From an uncultured Lachnospiraceae bacterium (GTDB lineage: Bacteria; Bacillota; Clostridia; Lachnospirales; Lachnospiraceae), in NCBI GenBank assembly GCA_934330725.1, contig CAKRGM010000026.1, forward strand, positions 1 through 35,262: DNA of 35,262 nt. The letters run 5' to 3'. The notes under the pieces were generated by a model, which saw only the letters and a list, made by a program, of their open reading frames with translations, did not search any database and was not told where the DNA came from. This document shows, piece by piece, positions 16,843-24,099 of the stretch; position 1 is the stretch's first letter, and every line of letters starts with the position of its first letter. The translations under genes were made by a program, and so were the position numbers.

Positions 16843-16940
16843 ACTAATCTCCATTTCTTAAGCAACTTTGTTGCAAAGAGACGATGGGAAACCCTCGCAG
16901 GCGATTTCCCATCTGCCATCATGAGCTGTTTGTTTTGCCC
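16843..16940 (-). promoter_or_regulatory. Repeated structured 5' leader element, copy 1 (GH2 gene)
   Basis: The element ends at the GH2 start. On the minus strand it runs from GGGCAAAACAAACAGC through CTCATGATGGCAG, then a hairpin (16883-16913, GATGGGAAAT pairing with GTTTCCCATC), then the small dyad CAACAAAGTTG, then AGAAATGGAG as the ribosome binding site. A second copy at 34953-35050 is about 85-90% identical by eye, with compensatory changes in the hairpin. Its identity as a riboregulator or a mobile repeat is open. Confidence 0.7.
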
Positions 16941-16980
16941 GGAGCCAGACAGCCATGTGAAAATTTATTGTTATTTTGTT

Positions 16981-16986
16981 ATTATA
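16981..16986 (-). promoter_or_regulatory. Possible -10 element for the GH2 gene
   Basis: The minus strand reads GTAGTATAAT, a perfect TATAAT hexamer without a good -35. No terminator was found between scrK and this site, so some transcription could come from the sucrose operon. Confidence 0.4.
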
Positions 16987-17028
16987 CTACAAGGTCTGTT
17001 AAATTAGTAAAAAAGAACTATTAAATTT

Positions 17029-17991
17029 TTAATAACTAAAAGGCAGCTGCGGATATGATGCAATTGCACCTTTTTTTTCAACACTTCTGGCACAAAAAGC
17101 ATTAGAAAATTCAAGACAGCTTTTAATTTTATCTTTTACTCCTGCTGCTTCAAAATCCGTAATTTTAATCCCCTCCTGCCTGAATTTCCAGAGGAAAGAG
17201 CCAATAAATCCATCTCCGGCACCTGTTGTATCCTTTGCATCCACCTTTTCACCCTTTGCATACACATCATAGTAAGGTGTAAACGCGTATGCACCATCTT
17301 TTCCGCATGTATACAGAACAAGCTTAACGCTGCCTTTAAAAAGTCCTTTTATTGCTTTTTTAGTATCCTTTTCCCCTGTAATAAATTCAAGCTCTTCATC
17401 AGAAATCTTAACAATATCTGACATTGGAATAAATTCGTTAACTGTTTTTCTGAGTTTTTCCTTATCTTCCCACAGCTGAAAACGCAGGTTAGGATCAAAA
17501 CTTATAATCCCGCCACGTGATTTTACAATTTCTATCGCCTTTCTATGAGCCTCCTTCATTGGAAAATCACCAAGCGAGACACTGCAGAAATGTAAGCAGA
17601 ATACATTATCAAACCATTTATTTTCAATGTCATCTGCTGAAAGAAGCATGTCTGCTGATGGCTTCCTGTAAAATGAAAATGTACGGTTTCCGTCATTTCC
17701 AAGACTCACAAATGCCAGTGCAGTATTGGCTTTATCTGTGAATTTAATACATGAAGTATCTATACCATACCCCGCAAGTTCTCTTGCAATCTTTTCTCCA
17801 AACGGGTCATTTCCAAGCTGTGTTATCATTCTTGACTTTCCCCCCAGCTTTGAAAAAGCTCCGCAGACATTGGCAGGTGCTCCTCCGATTGACGGTGAAA
17901 AACCTGTAACCTCATAAAATTCGCATCCGGTTTTATCCGGTATAAAATCTATAAGTGCCTCACCTATTGCAATAAGAATATCATTTTCCAT
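17029..17991 (-). CDS. scrK: Fructokinase (PfkB family)
   Basis: A 320-residue PfkB-fold carbohydrate kinase that phosphorylates the fructose released by ScrB to fructose-6-phosphate. Diagnostic stretches are the GEALIDFIP start, the SIGGAPANVCGAFSKLGG substrate motif near residues 33-50, and DTTGAGDGFIGSFLW near 248-262 with the catalytic Asp. The ATG lies 11 bases inside the end of scrB and has GGGGG about 9 bases upstream, so the two are coupled. It is the last gene of the sucrose operon scrR | scrA-scrB-scrK. Specificity for fructose is inferred from context and is well supported by the neighbouring invertase. Confidence 0.92.
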   Translation of the reverse strand: MENDILIAIGEALIDFIPDKTGCEFYEVTGFSPSIGGAPANVCGAFSKLGGKSRMITQLGNDPFGEKIARELAGYGIDTSCIKFTDKANTALAFVSLGNDGNRTFSFYRKPSADMLLSADDIENKWFDNVFCLHFCSVSLGDFPMKEAHRKAIEIVKSRGGIISFDPNLRFQLWEDKEKLRKTVNEFIPMSDIVKISDEELEFITGEKDTKKAIKGLFKGSVKLVLYTCGKDGAYAFTPYYDVYAKGEKVDAKDTTGAGDGFIGSFLWKFRQEGIKITDFEAAGVKDKIKSCLEFSNAFCARSVEKKGAIASYPQLPFSY

Positions 17992-19345
17992 TTATAACAA
18001 CCCCCATTTTATTAAGCGCATATATCCGCGCATCAATACCGCTGACACTTACAACCACATTTTCATCTTCAGGATAAAATCTCGATGACATTACTTTTCT
18101 TCCACCATCAAGATATATTTCAATGCCTGACATATCTGCAATAAGCCTTATGTCAGTACACCTTTCAAGTTTTACCCTGCGGCATGTCCTGTTACCTGAT
18201 ACATCCATATCTGTAAACATCAATGTAACAATTCCATCTTTATAGCTTATATTTGCAATGTCTTTAAATGTAATATCAAATGCTTCTCCTGTATTGGCGA
18301 TAAGTTCAAATGGCAGCATAAAATTCCTACTTTCACCACTACTCAGTATATACTCCTGCCCACGCAGTTTTTCCAGTTCCACGACAGGATTCTGAAGCAG
18401 AGTTCCATCCCTGTCTGCTGTTATGTGCCTTGGTATCGTAAGGCAGTGCTGCCAGCCCTGCTGCACAGTTTTATTGCTATAAGGAATATCTCCTATTCCC
18501 ATCCAGCCTATCATTATCCTGCGTCCGTCAGGTGCTTCAAATGTCTGTGGTGCATAAAAATCAAATCCGTAGTCCCACTCCTCAAAATCGCTGAGGTTAT
18601 CTTCACCTTTCAGAATATCAGCACATTTAAAATATCCTGAAGAATATACATTCTGAAATCTGTATTTTTCATGGCTAAGCCCCTGAGGTGATATACTTAG
18701 ATATCCATGTCCGTCTACATTAAAATAATCCGGACATTCCCACATATATCCGAAACCGGGTATGGTTACAGTGGTTCTGTATTTCCAGTCTGTAAGATTA
18801 TCTGATTCATATAAAAGTACTGCTCCTTCATCATCAAACGTTCGTGCTCCAAGCACCATTTTATACCCTTCATCTTCTTTCCATACCTTTGGGTCTCTTA
18901 CATGGCAGCTGCAGTTTTTTGGATAATCTGAATTAGTCAGAAGCACTTTTTTGGCACTCATTGCATGGCCATCACGACTTGTTACCATAATCACGTTGCC
19001 CTGTCTTCCTGCTGTTATATAGTCGAAATTGCCATTTTCCTTAACATTTCCTGTGTAAAAAATGTTAAGCATATCATCATTTACATATGCACAACCCGAA
19101 TATACCCCGTCTTTGTCCTCCGGAATATCGGGAACAAGTACTGTCCCCGTAAATTCCCAGTCTGTCAGATTCTTACTTTCATAGTGTCCCCAGCATTTTT
19201 TTGCATTTCCCTGTGCATCATCAGGTGCATACTGGAAATATACATGATATTTTCCTTTAAAAAAGCTTAAACCGTTAGGATCGTTAAGCCATCCCACAGG
19301 TGGCTCAAGATGAAGTTTCTGTCTCCATTTTTCACTCAATTTCAC
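17981..19345 (-). CDS. scrB: Sucrose-6-phosphate hydrolase (GH32)
   Basis: A 454-residue cytoplasmic GH32 enzyme that splits sucrose-6-phosphate into glucose-6-phosphate and fructose. The five-bladed propeller motifs are present: WLNDPNGL near residue 19 (nucleophile Asp), the FTGN strand, VRDPKVW near 150 (transition-state Asp) and WECPDYF near 205 (acid/base Glu), followed by the C-terminal beta-sandwich. There is no signal peptide, as expected for an enzyme using PTS-phosphorylated sugar. Translation starts at a GTG (19345) that overlaps the scrA stop by four bases (GTGA), with AGGAAGG just upstream. Length is normal for ScrB/SacA. It sits between the sucrose PTS gene and fructokinase. Confidence 0.95.
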   Translation of the reverse strand: MKLSEKWRQKLHLEPPVGWLNDPNGLSFFKGKYHVYFQYAPDDAQGNAKKCWGHYESKNLTDWEFTGTVLVPDIPEDKDGVYSGCAYVNDDMLNIFYTGNVKENGNFDYITAGRQGNVIMVTSRDGHAMSAKKVLLTNSDYPKNCSCHVRDPKVWKEDEGYKMVLGARTFDDEGAVLLYESDNLTDWKYRTTVTIPGFGYMWECPDYFNVDGHGYLSISPQGLSHEKYRFQNVYSSGYFKCADILKGEDNLSDFEEWDYGFDFYAPQTFEAPDGRRIMIGWMGIGDIPYSNKTVQQGWQHCLTIPRHITADRDGTLLQNPVVELEKLRGQEYILSSGESRNFMLPFELIANTGEAFDITFKDIANISYKDGIVTLMFTDMDVSGNRTCRRVKLERCTDIRLIADMSGIEIYLDGGRKVMSSRFYPEDENVVVSVSGIDARIYALNKMGVVINGK

Positions 19346-21222
19346 TCACCCTTCCTAACCTCAATCAAATCTTCAAGTTCTTTTACATCTTTGTCCGCAG
19401 TCTTTTTCACTGACATATAGTCATCTGAATTCGTTACAATTACAGGAGTCACTGTATTATATCCTTTGCTTTCGATGAACTCTTTGTCAAATGTAATAAG
19501 CTTCTGTCCTTTTTTTACTCTGTCGCCCTCAGCAACATAAGCTTTATAGCCATCTCCATTAAGCTCTACCGTATTTATTCCGATATGAATAAGCAGCTCA
19601 ACTCCATTGTCAAGTGTAAGCCCAATTGCATGATGTGTATCAAATATTGAACTTACGACTGCATCACAAGGTGCAACCACCTTTCCGCCGGATGGCTCTA
19701 TTGCAGCTCCCTGTCCTAAAATCCCTGCCGCAAATGTTTCATCAGGAACATCCTCAAGAGCAATTGCTTTTCCATCAAGTGGAGCGCATATTTTAATATT
19801 TTTATTTTCCGTCACGGAAGTATCAGTAACTTCAGTTTCCTGAGTATCCACCTCAGTATCTTCTTTTATTCCCATTATCCATGACACTGCAAATGCAACA
19901 CCGGCTGCTATAACAAATGAAACAAGATAACCTGCAAAACTTTCGGTTGTTATTAAAAATCCAAACAGACCTGTTACACCATTTGCAGTTGCGTATACTC
20001 CCATAAGTGATGCTGCAGCAGCACCAAATGCGCCGCCGACCATACCTGCTATAAATGGTCTTCCAAACCTTATATTTACACCAAATATTGCAGGTTCTGT
20101 AATACCCATAAATGCTGAAAGAGAAGCTGGCAGTGCCATTGATTTAATCTTTTTATTTTTTGTTTTTAATGCGACTGCAAGTGCAGCTGCACCCTGACCT
20201 ACATTTGCTGCTGTTGCAATTGGCATCCATATATTCATTCCATTGTTTGCAAGCATCATCATCTCGATTGCGTTATACATATGATGCACACCTGCAACTA
20301 CTGTAGGCGCATATACGCCACCCATCAGAAACGCACCAATTCCAAACGGAATAGATATAAGCCACTCGGCACCTGAAAGTACCCATGTCTCAAGCTGTGC
20401 AAATACAGGTCCGATAATTGTCATCGTTACAAATCCTGTTACCAGTACTGAAACCAGAGGTGTTACAAACAAATCCAGCACTTCAGGTACTTTTTTGTGC
20501 AGGAAATTCTCAAGTTTACACATTATAAATACTGCAATTATTACAGGAATTACATGCCCCTGATAACCTACATCCCTGATATTCCACAGTCCGAACCATG
20601 AAAACAGTACATGTGTCTGTGCCCCTGCTGCAACGCTCCATGCATTTACAAGACTTGGATGAATCATTATCATTCCAATTACTGCTCCAAGATATATATT
20701 TCCCCTAAATATCTTAGCCGCACTCATAGCAATAAGTATAGGTAAAAATGTAAGCGCCGTATTTGAAAATATATCAAGTAACGTATATATGTCAGAGGCT
20801 GCCATAGCCGGAAATGCCTTTGACAATCCACCTAATATTCCATTAAGCAGCCCTGTTGCAACAATTGCAGGTATAATTGGTACAAAAATATCTCCGAGTG
20901 TTTTTATTGCCCTTTTATACCATGGTGCCTTCGATGCCGCTGCCTGTTTCACATCTTCTTTAGATGCCGCCTCAGCTCCTGACAAACTAATAAATTCATC
21001 ATAAACCTTATTTACCGTACCCGTTCCAATTATTATCTGAAGCTGCCCGGATGCTTCAAACACCCCTTTTACACCATCAATATTTTCAAGTACTTTTTTG
21101 TCCGCTCTGCTGTTATCTGCAATTACAAGCCTAAGCCGTGTTGCACAATGAGCTGCACTGACAATATTTTCTTTACCCCCAATTGCATCAAGAATCTGTG
21201 ATGCTGTCTTTGCATAGTCCAT
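19342..21222 (-). CDS. scrA: Sucrose-type PTS transporter, EIIBCA
   Basis: A 626-residue phosphotransferase permease that imports and phosphorylates a sugar, here probably sucrose to sucrose-6-phosphate. Domain order is EIIB (about 1-90, phosphocysteine in AAHCATRLRLVI near residue 26), EIIC (about 105-450, ten or so membrane segments), a Thr/Glu-rich linker and EIIA (about 470-620, active His in VELLIHIGINTV). The fold belongs to the glucose/beta-glucoside superfamily; sucrose is inferred from the ScrB and ScrK partners. Having its own EIIA makes it independent of a separate IIA-Glc. The start is fixed by AGGGGG a few bases upstream of the ATG. No SacT/LicT-type antiterminator site or gene was seen, so control is probably by the LacI-type regulator. 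Confidence 0.94.
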   Translation of the reverse strand: MDYAKTASQILDAIGGKENIVSAAHCATRLRLVIADNSRADKKVLENIDGVKGVFEASGQLQIIIGTGTVNKVYDEFISLSGAEAASKEDVKQAAASKAPWYKRAIKTLGDIFVPIIPAIVATGLLNGILGGLSKAFPAMAASDIYTLLDIFSNTALTFLPILIAMSAAKIFRGNIYLGAVIGMIMIHPSLVNAWSVAAGAQTHVLFSWFGLWNIRDVGYQGHVIPVIIAVFIMCKLENFLHKKVPEVLDLFVTPLVSVLVTGFVTMTIIGPVFAQLETWVLSGAEWLISIPFGIGAFLMGGVYAPTVVAGVHHMYNAIEMMMLANNGMNIWMPIATAANVGQGAAALAVALKTKNKKIKSMALPASLSAFMGITEPAIFGVNIRFGRPFIAGMVGGAFGAAAASLMGVYATANGVTGLFGFLITTESFAGYLVSFVIAAGVAFAVSWIMGIKEDTEVDTQETEVTDTSVTENKNIKICAPLDGKAIALEDVPDETFAAGILGQGAAIEPSGGKVVAPCDAVVSSIFDTHHAIGLTLDNGVELLIHIGINTVELNGDGYKAYVAEGDRVKKGQKLITFDKEFIESKGYNTVTPVIVTNSDDYMSVKKTADKDVKELEDLIEVRKGE

Positions 21223-21269
21223 ATAACCGGCCCCCTTTTCTTAATTATATTTTTTGCTATCCCCTTTGT

Positions 21270-21393
21270 GTTTCACATGATATATGGTATCGGTTTCATA
21301 TCTTGATTGTATTGTACTCCATTACATTTTTCTTGTCTATTGGCATTTTGAATTAAGTTTCAATACATAGGCAGTAGGTTTCATACAGTTTCA
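21270..21393 (-). promoter_or_regulatory. Sucrose operon control region: promoter with five GTTTCA boxes
   Basis: Promoter on the minus strand: -35 TAGACA (21334-21339) and -10 TACAAT (21311-21316), spacer 17. The box GTTTCA (TGAAAC on the minus strand) occurs five times in the same orientation at 21270, 21293, 21357, 21378 and 21388, two downstream of the transcription start and three upstream of the -35. One copy extends to TGAAACCGATACC, like a LacI-family half-site. Confidence 0.65.
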
Positions 21394-21408
21394 CATATTT
21401 ATAAATTG

Positions 21409-22398
21409 CTACTGCCTGTCTGTTGATTCACGTTCAACTATATTATAATCAAGTCTTAAAACCCTTGGAATAGAGTCCCTTCTTTTCAGAGCTGCCAGCA
21501 GCATCTGTGCCGCCTCCATGCCAGCTGTTTTATAATGTAAATGTGCAGATGTAAGTGTTACGGGCAAAATCGTTCCAATACGCGAGTCACCAACACCGCA
21601 CACCATAACATCATCCGGTATACTTATCTTTCTTTCCCTGCAATACTGCATTGCCCCTGCTGCGATATTATCAGTAGCACAAAAAATACAGTCCGGCCTG
21701 TCCTTTTTGGTAAGAAGTCTTTTTGCCAGCCTGTAACCTGATTCAAACGAAAAATCTGCTATAACCATGTTACTTTCATTAACTTCAATATTATGTTCTT
21801 CCAAAGCCCTGATATATCCATCATGTCTTTCCTGACCTGCGGCCTTATCCTCAGGAGTAACACCAATATATCCCGGATTTTTTCCACCTTTATCAAGCAT
21901 AAGCTTAGTTAAAGCATATGCTGCTCCCATGTCATCATGGCATATACTGCTAAATCCTTTATAGACCTGTCCGACAATAATAACAGGTATATGCATTTTT
22001 GCAAGAACGGATTTATGGAGTTTTGTAAAAATACTTGCAAGAAAAATAACACCATCAACCCTGTTCTGTCTGAAAAGATCAAGATATTCAACTTCTTTGT
22101 TATAATCATTAGCTGTATTTACAAGAAGCAGCTGATAGCCGGCCTCTGAAAGAACCTGACTGATGCCCTCCGTAACTCTTGCACAGCTTTCACTCGAAAG
22201 CTTTGGTAATATAACTCCCACCAGCTTCGTAATCTTTGTGCGCACGTTCTGTGCCGAGATACTTGGTACATAACCTGTTCTTTCAATTGCCTCTTCTATC
22301 AGCTGCCTTTTTTCATCACTTAAATAGCCGTCATTAAAATACCTGCTTACTGCCGATTTAGAAACCCCTGCCTCTTTTGCAAATTCTGTAATGTTCAC
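21409..22398 (-). CDS. scrR: LacI-family transcriptional regulator of the sucrose operon
   Basis: A 329-residue LacI/GalR repressor. The N-terminal helix-turn-helix and hinge are clear (NITEFAKEAGVSKSAVSRYFNDG... through the NVRTKITKLVGVILP hinge near residue 50). The periplasmic-binding-protein-like sugar sensor follows (GVIFLAS, DNIAAGAMQYC, VCGVGDSRIG). It should repress scrABK until sucrose or its phosphate accumulates. I prefer a GTG start at 22398, with AAGGGG 9 bases upstream; an ATG at 22416 lies ahead of that ribosome site. The gene is directly upstream of scrA on the same strand, and the GTTTCA boxes lie between them. Confidence 0.9.
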   Translation of the reverse strand: MNITEFAKEAGVSKSAVSRYFNDGYLSDEKRQLIEEAIERTGYVPSISAQNVRTKITKLVGVILPKLSSESCARVTEGISQVLSEAGYQLLLVNTANDYNKEVEYLDLFRQNRVDGVIFLASIFTKLHKSVLAKMHIPVIIVGQVYKGFSSICHDDMGAAYALTKLMLDKGGKNPGYIGVTPEDKAAGQERHDGYIRALEEHNIEVNESNMVIADFSFESGYRLAKRLLTKKDRPDCIFCATDNIAAGAMQYCRERKISIPDDVMVCGVGDSRIGTILPVTLTSAHLHYKTAGMEAAQMLLAALKRRDSIPRVLRLDYNIVERESTDRQ

Positions 22399-22433
22399 AA
22401 GCTCATACCCCTTCATATAATAATATTGTCATT

Positions 22434-22462
22434 ATTATATAGTATATCTTTGCGACATACAA
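22434..22462 (-). promoter_or_regulatory. Candidate promoter of scrR
   Basis: Minus-strand perfect -10 TATAAT (22434-22439) and weak -35 TTGTAT (22457-22462), spacer 17. Just upstream, AACTCA/TGAGTT (about 22463-22481) could form a weak terminator for the preceding T7SS cassette. Confidence 0.45.
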
Positions 22463-22481
22463 TAACTCAAAACAATGAGTT

Positions 22482-23252
22482 TTAAAATGGTTTTGAATGT
22501 ATTTTTACGTCTGGTAACATTTCCTGCAGTTTCTTTAATTCATTCTCATCTTCTGATAACGGCGTTTTAATTACAGAAAGTACGCTAAGATTATCCAGTT
22601 GTTGTAAACATTTAAGCTGGTCTGCTGTTTTTACTGATGTCTTTCCCAATGATAACTGGCAGACATTCTTGCAGTTTCCTATTCCTGAATAATCATCTAT
22701 TGATAACTCAATAAGACTCAAGTCCCTTAGATTTTCTCCATTTTCAAGAAAGTTAACATTTTCTACTTTTTCCCCATTTCCTCCTATTATCAAACTATTT
22801 ATCTTTCTATCTTTTTTCAAAATATTTTTTAAATCATTGCAAAATACTTTTACCTTATCCTCAGATATAACTGTTTCCGTGTTATAATCGTTAATCTGAC
22901 TAGCACCCTCTTCACTATTTATAAAAAGCGTCTCAAGATTCTTGCATTTTTCTATATCAGATAATGTTTCATAGTAATTCCACGAACCCGTATAAAATGT
23001 AGTTACTTTATCCAAATCACCATACGTCAATGGTCGTTTTTCTTTTGCTTTCCTATCCCATACGGCGTATATTTCAGTCATAACCTTTTCCATACCGGAA
23101 TCTTTCATTTTAGCCTTACTGTTTGAATGTATATTGATATATGCCTTTATGGACAGCGGAATTACCAGTATCACAATTATAATGACTACTGCTATTATTA
23201 ATAATATCTTATCTTTTTTCTCCATTTTTCTTTTTACATGATTTTTTCTCAT
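22482..23252 (-). CDS. Leucine-rich membrane-anchored protein, paralogue A (putative T7SS immunity)
   Basis: A 256-residue protein: basic N-terminus, one very hydrophobic helix (KILLIIAVVIIIVILVIPLSI, about 15-35), then an exposed domain of about 215 residues. The second half has leucine-rich strand repeats (KNLETLFIN, INSLIIGG, LRDLSLIELS, VCQLSLGKTS, LSVLSVIKT). It is a close tandem paralogue (roughly 85-90% identical by eye) of the next gene upstream. Position directly after an LXG-like effector suggests an immunity protein at the membrane, but no such family is recognised and this is inference. AGGA precedes the ATG. Last gene of the cassette. Confidence 0.72.
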   Translation of the reverse strand: MRKNHVKRKMEKKDKILLIIAVVIIIVILVIPLSIKAYINIHSNSKAKMKDSGMEKVMTEIYAVWDRKAKEKRPLTYGDLDKVTTFYTGSWNYYETLSDIEKCKNLETLFINSEEGASQINDYNTETVISEDKVKVFCNDLKNILKKDRKINSLIIGGNGEKVENVNFLENGENLRDLSLIELSIDDYSGIGNCKNVCQLSLGKTSVKTADQLKCLQQLDNLSVLSVIKTPLSEDENELKKLQEMLPDVKIHSKPF

Positions 23253-23280
23253 CTATTAATTCCTATTCTACGTTTAAAAG

Positions 23281-24042
23281 TTATTTTGAATATATTTTTA
23301 CGTTTGGTAACATTTCCTGCAGTTTCTTTAATTCATTCTCATCTTCTGATAACGGCGTTTTAATTACAGAAAGCCAGCTAAGATTATCCAGTTGTTGTAA
23401 ACATTTAAGCTGGTCTGCTGTTTTTACTGATGACTTTATTAATGATATCTCATAGATATTCCTGCATTTTCCTATTCCTGAATAATCATCTATTGATAAC
23501 CCGATAAGATTCAAGTCCCTTAGATTTTCTCCATTTTCAAGAAAGTTAACATTTTCTACTTTTTCCCCATTTCCTCCTATTGTCAAACTATTTATCTTTT
23601 TATCTTTTTTCAAAATATTTTTTAAATCATCACAAAATACTTTTACCTTATCCTCAGATATAACTGTTTCCGTGTTATAATCGTTAATCTGACTATTTGC
23701 TATAATACCTTCCTCTCTATTTATACAAAGCCTCTCAAGATTCTTGCATTTTTCTATATCAGATAATGTTTCATAGTAATTCCACGAACCTGTATAAAAC
23801 TTAGTTACTTTATCCAAATCACCATACGTCAATGGTCGTTTTTCTTTTGTTTCCTTATCCCATCTGGCGTACATTTCAGTCATAATCTTTTCCATACCGG
23901 AATCTTTCATTTTAACCTTACTGTTTGAATGTATATTGATATATGCCTTTATGGACAGCGGAATTACCAGTATCACAATTATAATGACTACTGCTATGAT
24001 TAATAACATCTTATCTTTTTTCTCCATTTTTCTTTTATTCAT
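23281..24042 (-). CDS. Leucine-rich membrane-anchored protein, paralogue B (putative T7SS immunity)
   Basis: A 253-residue protein with the same plan as its tandem copy: MNKRKMEKKDK, one transmembrane helix, a conserved RPLTYGDLDKV...FYTGSWNYYETLSDIEKCKNLE region and a leucine-rich C-terminal half. It differs from paralogue A by about 30 substitutions and a small insertion (EEGIIANSQ versus EEGASQ). Many differences fall in or next to the LxxLxI strands (LERLCIN, INSLTIGG, LRDLNLIGLS, IYEISLIKSS, LSWLSVI). GGGAG precedes the ATG. It starts 57 bases after the effector stop, the usual place for a cognate immunity gene. Function is inferred from position only. Confidence 0.75.
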   Translation of the reverse strand: MNKRKMEKKDKMLLIIAVVIIIVILVIPLSIKAYINIHSNSKVKMKDSGMEKIMTEMYARWDKETKEKRPLTYGDLDKVTKFYTGSWNYYETLSDIEKCKNLERLCINREEGIIANSQINDYNTETVISEDKVKVFCDDLKNILKKDKKINSLTIGGNGEKVENVNFLENGENLRDLNLIGLSIDDYSGIGKCRNIYEISLIKSSVKTADQLKCLQQLDNLSWLSVIKTPLSEDENELKKLQEMLPNVKIYSK

Positions 24043-24099
24043 TTTATTCTCCCACTAAATTAACACATTATTTTATAGAAACTAAACTTCATCTCATGC

